DNA of 64,000 bases from Silene latifolia (lineage: Eukaryota; Streptophyta; Magnoliopsida; Caryophyllales; Caryophyllaceae). The translations under genes and the position numbers were made by a program. Location of the stretch: positions 456,147,311-456,211,310 of the forward strand of contig NC_133538.1 in the NCBI RefSeq assembly GCF_048544455.1. Reading direction: 5' to 3'. The notes under the pieces are model-generated. The model was not told the origin of the DNA and made no database searches. It saw nothing but the letters and a program-made list of their open reading frames with translations. Each line of letters opens with the position of its first letter. The stretch's first letter is position 1. This document shows positions 1 through 11,340 of the stretch, one piece after another.

Positions 1-939
1 GTTTTGTATGAGTTTTGCGGTAATTAAGAAAAGAACTTGAGGATCTAGTGTGAGTATACGTAACGAGTGTGGATCGTGAGTTATGCTTTTGGGAGATAGG
101 TGCTTTACATAGAGAGGTATGTTGTTTTGCAGAAATAATGGAGAGTTAGTATGGTGATTTTGCTACGAGCCTTATGGTATAGGTTAGAGGTGTGCCGAAT
201 GAGTGAGTTATGAGAAATGTTTAAGTAAGAGAGCCTTGGATATGTGCATGGCGAGTGTTTAGGTCCTAGGTGGTTATCTTTGACATGTGATGATGATGAG
301 AATAACGAGAAGATATAACTAAGGATATAGTATTAGTAGGTTACGAGGACGTAACATTTATCTTAAGAGGAGTAGGATGCGATAAAAGAGAGTTTCATGG
401 TGGTGCATGTCGTAATATAATTGGAAGTAGAGTGTTAGCGTAGCGTAAAGGAGGGATTTGTTTTGTGGACGATACTTATAAAAGGCCATGGCCGTGCTTG
501 TAGTACTGTGATGCTTCGGAGTATGAGAATATTTTATATAATGTTGACAGTTGGAGGATGATGTATGAGTCTGAGTAAACATCGAGGACGAAGTTCCTTT
601 TAAGGGTGGTAGAATGTAACATTCCGTTTGATGTCTAGGAGTGTCTTGATTTTGGATTTGATAGTGGATGATATTATGGAGTTAGCAGTGTTAGTGAATG
701 GTGGTTGGTTATGTATGAAGTTGGTGTCGTGAGAGATATATATGTGGTGGATGCGATATCGTGAGTCATGTTAAGGAAGTAAACATAGTTGGTGGAGTGG
801 GTGTTAAGAGTTCATGTTTTATGTTTGGTCGAGTTTTTGAGTTCTTAGTTACGTTGTTGTGTCTTGGTCGAGTTAGTATGGTTGTTTTTAGAGTATGGGT
901 TGAACTTCGGGGACGAAGTTCTTTTTAAGGAGGGAAGAC
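1..939 (+). mobile_element. 3' non-coding end of a Tekay-like chromovirus interior
   Basis: This G/T-rich stretch has stops in all plus-strand frames and no recognisable pol domain. It is read as the untranslated tail between integrase and 3' LTR of a Ty3/gypsy chromovirus, because it ends in a hairpin plus polypurine tract directly before an LTR with TGTAA...TTACA ends. A second, older-looking copy of the same hairpin/purine module lies at about 580-615 and is followed by TGTAACATTCCG, which resembles an LTR start. Part of 615-900 may therefore be a truncated earlier LTR or a duplicated 3' tail. Lineage is inferred from the end motif, not from a protein. Confidence 0.6.
902..939 (+). promoter_or_regulatory. 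Hairpin and polypurine tract before Tekay-like 3' LTR
   Basis: Perfect 8-bp arms GAACTTCG (902-909) and CGAAGTTC (914-921) enclose the loop GGGA. They are followed by the purine run AAGGAGGGAAGA (927-938), which abuts the LTR at 940. The purine run is the expected plus-strand primer of reverse transcription. The role of the hairpin is unknown. Confidence 0.7.
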
Positions 940-2420
940 TGTAATACTCCGTATTTATAAGTCTTGGGGTACTCTATCGAGTAGGCCTTACTCTGTCGAG
1001 TAAGGGTAAGTTGCGTTTTAGAAAAGTCTCTGACCTGTAGGGTACTCTATCAAGTAGCCTTAGGTACTCGATAGAGTAAGGGGGTACTCTATCAAGTAGC
1101 CTTAGGTACTCGATAGAGTAAGGGGGTACTCTATCAAGTAGCCTTAGGTACTCGATAGAGTAAGGGGGTACTCTATCAAGTAGCCTTAGGCACTCGATTG
1201 AGTAAGGGGGTACTCGATCGAGTACCTTGGGTACTTGATCGAGTGTCCGGTTTTACGGGGAGTTTTCTCGGGTTTTGTTAATTATGCGATTATTGTATTT
1301 AAGCTTCGTCGTCATTGTTTTAAATCACTTTTTACAAAACCTAAAACCTGTTTAAGAGAGAAAGCAACTAGTTCTTCTTCCTAATCGCGTTCTTGACAAT
1401 TCCCGGAGTTTAGACGGTCAGTTCTTGTCGTTGTTCGTACCGTTGAGTTCCTTGCGTCGAGGGTAAGATCTATGTACCCTTTTTATTGTCTTTCCTTTGA
1501 TTTGGTTAAACCCTAATTTTGGGATTGGGGGTTTTTATGATTTGTTAAGGTTAGATTGTGATTATGTGATTATGTGATTATGTGATAGGAGAAGGATTTG
1601 TAAAGGAGAGGTTTTGAGACAAATTTGCTAGATCGTCGATGATTGTGTTGCTTTCCGGTGTAGGATTTCCTACTCAGCATTAGTCCCATAATGGGATATT
1701 GGTGATGTGCTGTAGTTAGTTGTTTGATATGATGATTATGATTGTGTTTGTGATTGTGGTTGTGTTTGTTGATGGTTCTCGAGATGCGTTCTCGGCTGAG
1801 TGGGGTCACTTGCGGGAGTGATCTCACGCCCTAGTTTCGCCCTTCGTGGAACCCGCCACGAAAGGGGATGTGCACATTAATGGGACAGGGTTATCGCTCG
1901 TACGATGAGCGGGGCTTAGGTGGGAACGGCTGCGGTCCCCCATCTGGCGGTGGTCCAAAGGGACGATCGGTATTGAGATGATGGGAATTGGTTGGTGGTG
2001 TGTGTGTGTGTGATTCGATTCAAATTTGTCTGTTTATCTTATTGTTGATATATTGAATTGTGTGATTAGTACCGACCCCGTTTAAATGTTTTAAAAACTG
2101 TGGTGATCCATTCGGGGTGGTGAGCGGTTGCTTGCGGTATATCTTGGATACGCGTGGGATCTGGCTGGGGATGGAGTCATCACATATCAGAGTCTTTAGT
2201 CTTCCGCTGTGTTTGTTAGGACAGTTCCTTTCAGTTGGTTTATAGTTTGAGAACAGTTGTATTTTGCTTACAGTTGGTTTTGTAATGTAATCACTTAAAC
2301 TTATTTAATTAAGTATGTTTCTTCATTGTCTTATGATTATCATGCCTCGGGTAACCGAGATGGTGGCACCCTTATACCTGAGTGGTCCTGGTAAGGCACT
2401 TGGAGTATGGGGGTGTTACA
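940..2420 (+). mobile_element. 3' LTR of Tekay-like Ty3/gypsy element
   Basis: An LTR of 1481 bp starting TGTAATACTCC and ending GGTGTTACA, so the ends form a short inverted repeat TGTAA/TTACA. The purine tract immediately upstream marks it as the 3' LTR. U3 carries a 42-bp tandem repeat at 1041-1250, then a TATA-like TATTTAAG at 1296-1303. A (GATTATGT)n run lies at about 1558-1583 and a TG run at about 2000-2012. The base after the LTR (2421) returns to Copia C sequence, so this element is inserted in Copia C; the expected target duplicate would be ATCGG (2421-2425), whose partner is off-window. Confidence 0.75.
1041..1250. repeat. 42-bp tandem repeat of paired TACTCGATNGAGTA palindromes
   Basis: Five units start at 1041, 1083, 1125, 1167 and 1209, an exact 42-bp period. 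Each unit holds two palindrome-like words, TACTCTATCAAGTA and TACTCGATAGAGTA, about 22 and 20 bp apart. The last unit carries the undegraded form TACTCGATCGAGTA. The array ends about 45 bp upstream of the TATA-like box, so it is in the promoter part of U3. Confidence 0.9.
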
Positions 2421-3447
2421 ATCGGTATATCAATCCTTGCAACCTCTAGTCATAAATATCGCTTATTACTAGGATGTTACATTGATTCATTTAGGCTCTT
2501 AAGTAAATCTCAAGGTTGAAATTATTGGTCAAAATTTTCATAAGCTTTAGTCAAAAAACTTGTTAAGACTTTACATTAGTCATTTTTCTTCCAAAACTTT
2601 CTTTTGGTCTCCTCGTGTAGTTATCTTAAGAATATACTCCTATGATTACTTCACTTGGTCTCTTTAGTCATATAAAACTTACTTGAGACCATAGATCTCA
2701 TCTATTTGGTATACTATGTGAATAGATATACCCTTCATTCAAATCATTCTTTCTTGTGTAAATCTTTATTTACACAAGTACACAAATTTATCTAGTCTCG
2801 TGTGTTGTGTCCTCATTTTTCTCCCACTCTATCTTTATAATAAATACACTAGAGATTCAAAGATAGCATATGAGACACAAATAATGATGTTGAAATTTTA
2901 AGGAGAACTATCTCATAGATTGACTAATAGTTTTAGATTCCATATGTGTACTTGGTGATTGACATACCTTTAAGAGACTTCGTAGACTCAAGGTTACTTT
3001 GTAAATGATCATACACAAGCCTTAAGCATGTGGACATATAATGAAACCCGTCATTATATTTGTCTATTAGATCACTTTAAGTTATATGTTTCTAAGAGTA
3101 AGCATTTAAACATGAATTTTAGAACAAAAGGATAAAATGATAAAACGGGTGACTTGGGTTGCAAACCAAGTCACCATTATCCAAATACAACCCATTATCC
3201 AAAATACCTTTCCATGTCGAACACGGAAACTTAAGGTTCTAAAATCCAAAACATAATTTAAAATAAGACAATGAAAAGCAAAGCTCCATGAAAGCTATCC
3301 CTAGCTTCTTGATGGTTTCTCATGCTTGCTTTTCCTTTCCCTTATCTTTGCTTGGTGGAGGCCCTATTTACAATAAAAAGGGAGATACATTATCACAACT
3401 TTGCATCATAATACCATAGTTGAATTAGAAACATAAAAGAAGGATAG
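2421..3447 (-). other. Region 3' of Copia C gag, no readable pol
   Basis: About 1 kb on the downstream side of gag in the minus-strand element. No protease, integrase or reverse transcriptase motif can be read. One phrase, AGATAGAGTGGGAG on the minus strand, also occurs in the degraded pol of Copia A near 49980-50060, which fits decayed pol of the same family. Confidence 0.5.
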
Positions 3448-4343
3448 TCATTTACCTACTGGAGTAATCTTTCCAGCCTTAATATCACCAAGGTATTTAG
3501 AACAATTTCTTTTCCAATGTCCCATACCATTACAATAATGGCATTTATCAAGAGGACCCTTCTTGATTTTTGAAGTGCTAGCTTCACAAGTCTTAGCTTT
3601 GGTGAATGTGGGAGTTTGCTTCTTACCCTTCCTCCCATTCTTCTAGAACTTCCCCTTACTCTTAGTGCTTATGGTAAGCACATCCTTTGGAGGGTTCACA
3701 TTTAACCCCACGTCCCTCTCGGCTTGCACAAGTAACTTGTGCAATTCTTCAAGAGACACATCCTTGTCTTGCATGTTAAAATTCATCCAGAATTGAACAT
3801 ATGCTTTGACTTTGGACAAGGAGTGTAGAATCCTATCTACAATGAGTTCTTTGGGGATTTCAACCTTTTGAATCTTCAAGGTCTCGACAAGCTCCATAAG
3901 TTTGAGCACATGAGGGCTAACCTTTTGGCCCTCTTTGAAGTCGAGATCAAAGAATGCCGCGGCGGCCTCATATTGGATGATCCGCGGAGTTTGTGAAAAC
4001 ATTGTCACAAGCTTGGAGTAAATCTCATTAGCATTGCCCATTTTAAAGGCTCTCCTTTGGAGGTCCGCCTCCATCACAAATATCAAGACATTTTTCATTG
4101 CGGCGAACTCCTTTTGGTAAGCCTCATATGCTTCCTAGTGGCGGCGGTCGACCTAGTAGTAGGTTCGGGAGGAGAGGCCTTGGTAAGGTAACGAAGCTTG
4201 TCGTCACCTTGGGCGGTCAATTTGAGTTGGGCATCCCAATCGGAGAAATTTGACCCATTCTTTTCAAGTTTACATTGATCCATGAAGGATCGGAGCCATG
4301 ATGAACTAGTGAGAGGCGTTGCAATAGGGGTTGGTGTTGCCAT
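3448..4343 (-). pseudogene. gag: Copia gag (Copia C), broken
   Basis: Gag is the capsid/nucleocapsid protein that packages element RNA in the cytoplasm. The start is the ATG at 4343, matching the start of Copia B gag at 63060. The protein opens with a WLRSFMDQCKLEKNG block typical of copia gag, continues through a helical domain (4098-3643), and ends in a zinc knuckle CHYCNGMGHWKRNC (CX2CX4HX4C) near 3540. Two lesions are visible by comparison with Copia B: a one-base frameshift around 4100-4150, and a stop (TAG) at about 3643 where B has a lysine codon. Beyond the stop the frame continues through a basic linker and the knuckle to a TGA at 3448. No protease follows. Confidence 0.85.
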
Positions 4344-6590
4344 TTGTTATGAGAAAAAGAAGTGGTCTACAAAACAAAGGAGTAAAACAAATGTCGTTTT
4401 AATAATAATACTCGTAAAAATTATAATTTAAACAAGTTTTATGCATTTTTCTAGTGACCTCTACCCAACTAGATAAATGATTCCAAGACCCAAATTCATA
4501 TCGACTTAGGCACGGTAGGGCCGATTCATCCTTTATCAATATAACTCGGTGGATTAACGTTTAATCGATTCTACTTTTAGAACTCTTGGTCGATAAAATT
4601 ACATTAACAATTATCTTTAGCCCAAAACACATCCGACAAGGGCACGGTGTGGCCGATACATCCCTTATCAAAAACTTTTGTTGAGTTCAATCCAAATTTC
4701 GAATAAATGTGTCCATTATCCAAATCCACATCAACTCGGGCACGGTAGGGCCGATTCATCCCTTATCAACATGAATTCGGTGGATAGACATTTATCACCC
4801 ACTTCCCCTACGTAACAAGTTTTGTACCCCGGTAGGGCCGAGTGCACTCCCTCGCGAAATAGGTTTTCATGGTTTCTACTATTTGGTAAGGCTATGCCTC
4901 AATTAATTGTTTTAGCGAGAGGTCATGTGAATTTATTATCTATCACGTTTTAAGTGAACTAAAGCGGTGAACTACGATAATTCTAATTGACACGGTCGAT
5001 AAACTCGATGAAAGAAGATGATGCATGTTTTAGTTATGGCGATTTAGCGATGCATGTGACATAAAATAAAATGCAAGCATAAAATAAATAAATCCTAGTA
5101 TGGCTTTTCCTAAAATAGAAAAACTATTTAACTATTACATATTCGGAAACCAACTCCATTGGTCCCTTGAACTTTGGTTGTGGCACGCATCTCGAGATAA
5201 CACCGTCTTTATGTATCGCCATCTTGAAGAAATCCGTCTTTGGGAACTCCGAGATAAATTAAATTACATAACAAATTACATAATTTCCTATTATACATTT
5301 CTAACTAAAATCAAATAAATCTATTAAATTACAAAACGGTGATACGAGATCACAATAAATTACAACCGAATCGATATTCCCATACATTTCGGGAAATACC
5401 AATTAAAATCTAGGGCCATACTAAGTAAAAATTACATAATTCAAAAATTACATAAATTAAAATTATGACAATCATAAAGGAAAAATGCAGCATTATAATA
5501 TGTATGAACATGCCCAATTTTATGCTAAATCGCCTTTAATTAGCCAATATCGCATATTACTCGGTTTTTACGGATTTGCGTGATTTCAACATTTTATAAT
5601 CACAAAAATTACATAAATTCATATTTATGCATAAGTTAATTACCCTAACCTCTTAGGACTCAAAATTTAGTCTTCACTAATTATTTGACCATAATTAACT
5701 CATATTTCTAAATTTGTTCATTAATGGACTAAAAAATTTCAAAAATAAGCTATAAACTTCAAATAAATCAGAAAATTTCAAATAAATTCAAAATTTGAAA
5801 TTTAAACTCATGAACATTCTGGAAAAATACCATGACACTCATAATGTTCAAAAAACTTAGGTTAAAGATTTCAAATTTTTCCGGAAAAACAATGTTGCGG
5901 TTTATCGGTTTTAATTAAAATAATCATAAAAACATGAGAAAAAAATATATTCATTAACTTTTCAATTTTAGATCTGAAAAATATAATAAAATGCAACATA
6001 TGATGTTTTTCTTTAGTCATAGAGTATGTTTTTTAATTTTCATTAATTAAGTCACTATTCACGCCATTTTTCTTCAAAAATCCATAAATCATGCAAAAAG
6101 ACTTCACTATAGCCCATTATTTTACACATATCTTGTAAAATTGCATGTGACAACATACTAAATTTCTATGACCAGATTCGAAATTTATCTCATATTAACC
6201 TATTTTTCACCTAAATCCGAATTTAATAATGAAAAATCCATTTTTCGAGCATAACATGTCCAAAAATTATGAAAATTTACAGGTTATCTCAAAATAATAT
6301 ATGTGACAACATATCCAAAAATTACTGGAAAATTCGAAGTATAGCTAATTTTAGACCGAAAATGACATTTTTACTCATAAAATCATATTTAAATGCCATT
6401 ATTGTATAATATGAACAATAAAAATCCGTAAATTTAACCAAAATATCCTAAAACATTTTAGGACCAGAAATATTAACATGCATGGATTGATTTCGTGATA
6501 TATCATAATAACACAAATTATACAAGTTTTATATGTTATTCTTATAACTCGGAAAAAACTTTTAACCGATTTGCATGCAAACAACCATGG
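4344..6590 (-). other. Leader of Copia C with repeated modules
   Basis: A long untranslated leader between primer site and gag, AT-rich and without a credible sense ORF. Near gag, three imperfect copies of a module with core GCACGGTAGGGCCGAT (plus-strand reading) begin at about 4510, 4642 and 4740, with a fourth partial copy near 4830. A block at about 5130-5245 containing two AAGACGG words is also present in the leaders of Copia A (about 47546-47650) and B (about 62262-62370). Long leaders of this kind may hold packaging signals; here that is inference. Confidence 0.7.
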
Positions 6591-6604
6591 CCCTTGATAC
6601 CAAT
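6591..6604 (-). promoter_or_regulatory. Primer binding site of Copia C (tRNA-Met type)
   Basis: On the minus strand the bases after the LTR read ATTGGTATCAAG. This resembles TGGTATCAGAGC, complementary to the 3' end of initiator tRNA-Met used by plant copia elements, with a mismatch in the last bases. Confidence 0.75.
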
Positions 6605-7873
6605 TGAAGGATAAGTAGATCTATATACTTACATATTCATATATGTTATGATTTAATTTGTCATAAAATTAACTAATGATCTTATGCATGCAAACATTTA
6701 AACAAAATAAAGAAGAAACTTATTCTTACATTGGAAATTTGGTTAATATGGGCATAAGAGAGATCACCTTTCTCTCTTGTTCTTGAGCTTTCCCTTTTGG
6801 ATGAACAAAGACCCAAGTGTAGGATCTCTCCCAAGGATTTATACCCAAAGCTTACTCTTAATTAAAATTAATATTATAGTTACTAGTACAATATTAATCT
6901 TGTAGAAAAATGACCCAAAAATATTATAAAACACTTAATATTTTCGGTTTTGGGAGAGAAGAAGAAGAGAGCTTTTTGTCTCTCTAGAATTCTTATTTAT
7001 GGATGAGTAAAGAATGAATTGCACTAAGTACATTCTTAGTGTATTATTAGGTAAATAAGATGAAAAACCATAATGGTTTTTCCATCTCAAAAACCGGGTG
7101 GAAGGGGGGGATTTTGGGGAGCCAATGCATGCTTGTGTTGTTCTTTACAATAAGCAATAGGTTGCAAGGCTAGTCTATAATGCAAATGATTGTGTTTTCC
7201 ACTAATTTAAACAACACAATATTTTGCCTAATCCCCTCTTAATTTCGGTACACTCATAAAATGGAACCCATTTTATTTTTGTCAAATTTGTGAATATGTC
7301 ACATGTCATATGTTACATAAATTTGCTATGTATTTTTAACATATTAAAAATCAACGTATTAATAAAGTACGTCATATACAAAAATCGACTTAGTAATTCA
7401 TAATTACTTGTACCAAAATATTTCTCCAATTATAAATCACAATAAATTGTATTTATAATAATTCATTCAAATTTAATTGTTTCCTTAAACAATAATTTCA
7501 TCTGAGTAATGATACAATTCGATTACTCAGACCGTATCTCATTTAATCAAATTTCAATGAGATACGTAAATTTTACTTCCAAAATCGTCCGTCAATTTTT
7601 CAAGTAATTTAATTAACTCGTAACGTTATACGATTAATTAAATGATCAATTAAGAGTGTTGCCCTATAGGTATGACCTAGGGGATCAACTGATCACCACC
7701 GTCGCACGACAGTAATGTCAAACTCTAGTCAGCCAATCATTAACGATATATGTTGATCAGTTGACAGTAAAATATTACTTCCCAATTGTATTCTTTATAA
7801 TGAGACTTAAACATGTGATCATCATGATCAACAGTTGTGATCGCATTATTGTCGGAGGACACATATTCCAACA
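6605..7873 (-). mobile_element. 5' LTR of Copia C
   Basis: 1269 bp. On the minus strand it begins TGTTGGAATATGTGTCC at 7873 and ends just before the primer site. Near its start it contains the inverted-repeat pair TCAACTGATC/GATCAGTTGA seen in all copies of this family. Sequence after 7873 is CACTA transposon. Confidence 0.85.
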
Positions 7874-8187
7874 CATGTCACCCGCAGAAGCGGGAATCAA
7901 GAGTGGACAACGAAATTAAGGATAGAAAACCGAACACGATTGGAAGAACGAAGTTGTTACATAGAAAATTTGGTGAAATTTGTACAGCATCTCATAAAAT
8001 AATGTCTTTTACATACCAACTAAAACATTAAGCCACAATCATAAGTTTCTAACATAAGATAAAGCGTTAACATACTAACATAATATAAAGACTAACATAA
8101 TAACATAGACGACGATACTAATTGTTACCTAGAGGCTCAACATGATCACTACCTCCAAAGCCATGCCCGTCATCGGCATAGTCGTCT
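7874..8187 (-). other. CACTA 3' flank
   Basis: Sequence downstream of the Transposase_24-type gene. Its first part on the minus strand (8187 to about 8130) would encode the natural C-terminus of that protein if a suspected one-base slip near 8217-8232 is allowed for. The rest has no coding signal and no terminal CACTA motif. Confidence 0.5.
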
Positions 8188-9648
8188 CTACGAAAAGGGA
8201 TGGGGAAACCTGAGCTCGAGGGAGGGGGGTTGAGATTGCTGCATCTGAGCCCAAGCTTTTTGCATGGCTACCATCTGTTCAGCTTGGAGACGGACTGTTT
8301 CTTGAGTGTTGCGTATTTGTTCCTTAAGAGCTAGTCGTGCGACTCGCTCATTGTTAATTTGGGTGGCAATTTTAGAAACAACGCTAGGAGCGTAAGAGAA
8401 TAATCGACGAGCACCTTTGTTACAAGGAGGTTCATACCACACTTCGGCCCCTATATCTCCGTTCCCGAATATCCTTGACTTCTTGTCAAAGCCATCGATA
8501 GCGTTGTAGTACGAACAATACTCATCTGGAGCCTCTCCAGTGGGCATTGGTCGACTTGTCTCTTCCTTGTAAGCAGCCTGAAAAAACAACAAATAAGGAA
8601 AAAATGATATTATATTTAAAAATGAGGGAAGTACAATAAATATTAACATTAAGAATGAGGGAAATACAATAAATATTAACTTACGTCGGTCTGAGAAGCT
8701 CGAGGATTAACCCACTCGCCCTTCTTGTTTTTCTTGGTCTTCTCAAACAACTTGTAGGGTGTGGCCGACTCACCCTGAAAGTAGCATAAAAACATAACTT
8801 GATTATATTCGGCAATCAGTAATTTTAACCAATTTGTGAAAATAATAAATAAAATACTTACCAATTCCTTGAAAGCATCGGAGCAACTCTTATGACCTAG
8901 AGTGTGGGTGCCTAATGCTTTCCCGTCTTTAGCACCCGACTTTCTATTTGCCGTGTTTATTTTAGATATTTTGGCAAATTCAGGATCTGATTCTTCCCTA
9001 ACCTTGAGCTTCTCCCACCAACTGTCGGGGACCCAATTGGGCTTTTTCTTTGAATATTTGAGTCCATTAACAAGCTTGGTAATCCGCCTCGTGATCGCCT
9101 TTTGCCATTCACGCTTAGCGTCATGGTTTTCGTCGATAGACTTCACATGTTTCTATTTCAAAAACAAGTGTTTAATTAGTAGTAGAAAATATGACTTTAA
9201 TTACAAAAAAAAAAAAAAATTATTAATGTAAAGTAAATAATAGGTAACTTTCAAATTACCCTAAACCAAGTCCACATCTTCATGCGTTGTGCATGGCTCG
9301 CCTCACTCCATTTGGTGAAGTACTCATCATCTGAGATGTTATTAGTGAACAACCAAGTGACATAAGTTTTGACAGACTTGTCACTCCACCTGAAAATTAA
9401 AACATACGTAGATATTAGAAATTCAAATATAATTATTTGAATGATATATTTTTCATAAAGGTAAAAATAAAACATTAGAACACTTACCATTGACCATCTT
9501 CTTGTATTTGTGAGAGAATAATCTGCATGTTCTCCTGTTCCGCTGTTGGATTCTGAACCTCCGCGTCATTAGAAATCTCTTCGTTCTCCTCCTCACGACG
9601 AGATCCCCCACTACTACTCCCTATCATCTTTCGAAAGAAATTTGCCAT
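8188..9648 (-). CDS. Transposase_24-type CACTA accessory protein, five exons
   Basis: Second gene of plant CACTA elements; it acts with the TNP2 transposase in the nucleus, though its exact role is uncertain. Proposed exons on the minus strand: 9648-9488, 9389-9260, 9152-8862, 8774-8685 and 8577-8188. Each junction has GT-AG and the frame is kept throughout. The first exon starts at an ATG and encodes a short acidic, serine-rich tail. Exons 2-3 hold the Transposase_24 domain with a PNWVPDSWWEKL block followed by the conserved NRKSGAKDGKALGTHTLGHK stretch. Exon 5 is helical and Q/A-rich (coiled coil). The frame then stops at 8188, but a shift in the C-rich run near 8217-8232 would extend it about 20 codons to a more usual ending. 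Intact enough to be called a gene, but part of an interrupted element. Confidence 0.75.
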
Positions 9649-9933
9649 ATACTAATTATAAACAATGCAAATTGTTAGTCCAATAAAAATTGTTAGTACA
9701 AATTGTTAGTCCAAAAAAAATGGAGTGTCATGAACAATATAATAAGTATATAATTTAACAATGCAAATTGTTAGTCCAACAAAAATGAAGTGTCATGAAC
9801 ACTAACTATGAACAATGCAATCAAACAAACTCCTTACAAGTGCTTCAAATTTGATTGAATGATTAAAATTGATACATAAAAATGATTTGATTAAAATTCA
9901 TACATTAATATTGTAGAATTACAACAACTCCCA
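9649..9933. repeat. Spacer with imperfect direct repeats between CACTA genes
   Basis: About 285 bp. CAATGCAAATTGTTAGTCCA occurs at about 9665 and 9759, and GTGTCATGAAC follows each at about 9725 and 9790, giving an imperfect duplication of roughly 65-95 bp. Further AATTGTTAGT copies lie between. It may contain the 3' end of the TNP2-type gene or the promoter of the downstream gene. Confidence 0.65.
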
Positions 9934-11340
9934 TCACTCATCACTGTCACTATCACTATCACTACGAATCAAAAGAGGTTCATCATCTGAAAAAATCATT
10001 TCGACTTCTTCCTCTTCTTCCCCATTTTCCTCTATTCTATTTTCTTCAACTTCAACTTCATTATCCTCTTCTTCTCTGACATCCTCGTCATATTCCCTTT
10101 CACCCATTTCCACAACCACTTCATATTCATCTTCACTTTGTGACTCTTCCACCAAAATTGGTGAAAATGAGTGATCATTGATAACCACATCCTCTTGGAA
10201 GACAATTTCGTCAAAAGGAACATCAACATGTGATCTTGCCTTGATTTTAAAAACCGCGGACCATTGATTACCTTTCTTATTGGTTGGATAAGGAGCATAA
10301 CAATTGATCGACTTGAAAAGCTGCCTCGAATGGGTTATGTCCACGAAATTTATTTTTCTCATTTACATCTATAAGTCCGTATACCTTATGGATATTAAGT
10401 CCTTGTTGGGAATTATCAAACCAATCACATTTAAACAATATCACCCTATAAACCCTTTGCTCGGTATAATAAGCAAGCTCAATTACTTCATTTAGGGATC
10501 CATAGTAGTCCAACCCTTTTGTAGAATTCACACAAACCCCATTACTTAAGGTAGCTTTCGAAACATCAACTCCCTCCTTATAAGCTCGAAATTTATAGCC
10601 ATTGATAGAATATCGTCTCCATGTCTTCACCTTACTACTAGGACCTAATGCTAGAGCTATTATTAAAGGGTCCTTTAATCGATAAGACTATCAATAAAAC
10701 AATATGTTAATTAAGGTGTTATATATATTATTCTCAATAACTAAAGATATGGACAAACAAAGCGTGCATTGGTATATGAGTATAAAGCAAACGTATTAAT
10801 TACTTCATTTCGGAACCATTTCGGAAAACTTTTGTCATGTTTGCTCCATACATCATCAGAGGACGTGACATCAGGAAATGTGAGTTTGGTATATGTCTCA
10901 AATTCCCTATATGTACCAAAAAAAATGTTTTAATTATGTATTACCTATAATTTTGATCTAATTTGATAATTAAAAATGTATTTAGTAACGACGAAGTAAT
11001 AACTTACTTTTCATAAGACTCAATTTTTTGTTCACAATTCCTTAGAGCATAAAAATGAGTTTCTTCATACTCTTTCTCACCCAAGTACCTCTGAATACAT
11101 TTCCCGGTTTTAGTTCCTATGTCATCATTGAATAACTCAGGTAATTTTGAATCTAGCTCGTCATTGGAATTTACACCAATATCTAAATCTTTCGCTTTTG
11201 TGTCAATGTGACTTTCGAAATATAGGGAACATAAATTTGTAATTTCCTCTAACAAAAAAGAATTGCACATGGAACCCTCCACCCGAGCTTTGTTGCCAAT
11301 CTTTCTTTTTATATGATTAAGAAATCTCTCAAATGGATAT
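9934..11340 (-). pseudogene. TNP2-type CACTA transposase, 3' part
   Basis: TNP2-type proteins catalyse CACTA transposition in the nucleus. Only the C-terminal half remains. Reading leftwards: an exon 11340-11004 with the DUF4218 block YPFERF and then EGSMCNSFLLEEI, ending at a GTAAG donor; a short exon about 10919-10803 with a KWFRNE end; then a DUF4216 exon from about 10688 with SINGYKF and the LFKCDWFD motif. A one-base frameshift lies near 10300-10360, after FQVDQ. The other frame then runs to a stop at 9934 through a strongly acidic tail rich in E, D and S. The 5' half, including the catalytic core, is separated by the Tat1 insertion and lies outside the window. Confidence 0.8.

Larger units (their letters stand above)
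2421..7873 (-). mobile_element. Copia element C, truncated on the left
   Basis: Ty1/copia retrotransposon on the minus strand. Read right to left it has a 5' LTR (7873-6605), a tRNA-Met type primer site, a leader of about 2.26 kb, a broken gag (4343-3448) and a residual non-coding tail, where the Tekay-like element interrupts it at 2420/2421. It is the same family as Copia A and B: same LTR start TGTTGGAATATG, similar LTR length (1267-1277 bp), similar gag and leader. It is inserted in CACTA sequence that resumes at 7874. Confidence 0.85.
7874..11340 (-). mobile_element. CACTA (En/Spm-like) transposon fragment
   Basis: A minus-strand DNA transposon cut on both sides, by Copia C at 7873/7874 and by Tat1 at 11340/11341. 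It contains the 3' half of a TNP2-type transposase gene (DUF4218 and DUF4216 regions) followed by a Transposase_24-type gene, the usual order in plant CACTA elements. Neither CACTA terminus is visible: the left one would be in or beyond Copia C, the 5' part to the right of the window. It is the oldest layer of the nest. Confidence 0.85.

Noticed and set aside
358..582. 74-residue minus-strand ORF in the Tekay tail
   Set aside because: Low-complexity, antisense to the element and not related to any domain I know.
5100..5318. 72-residue plus-strand ORF in the Copia C leader
   Set aside because: It is antisense to the conserved leader block; the conservation is explained by the element strand and the matching frame is not kept in Copia A or B.
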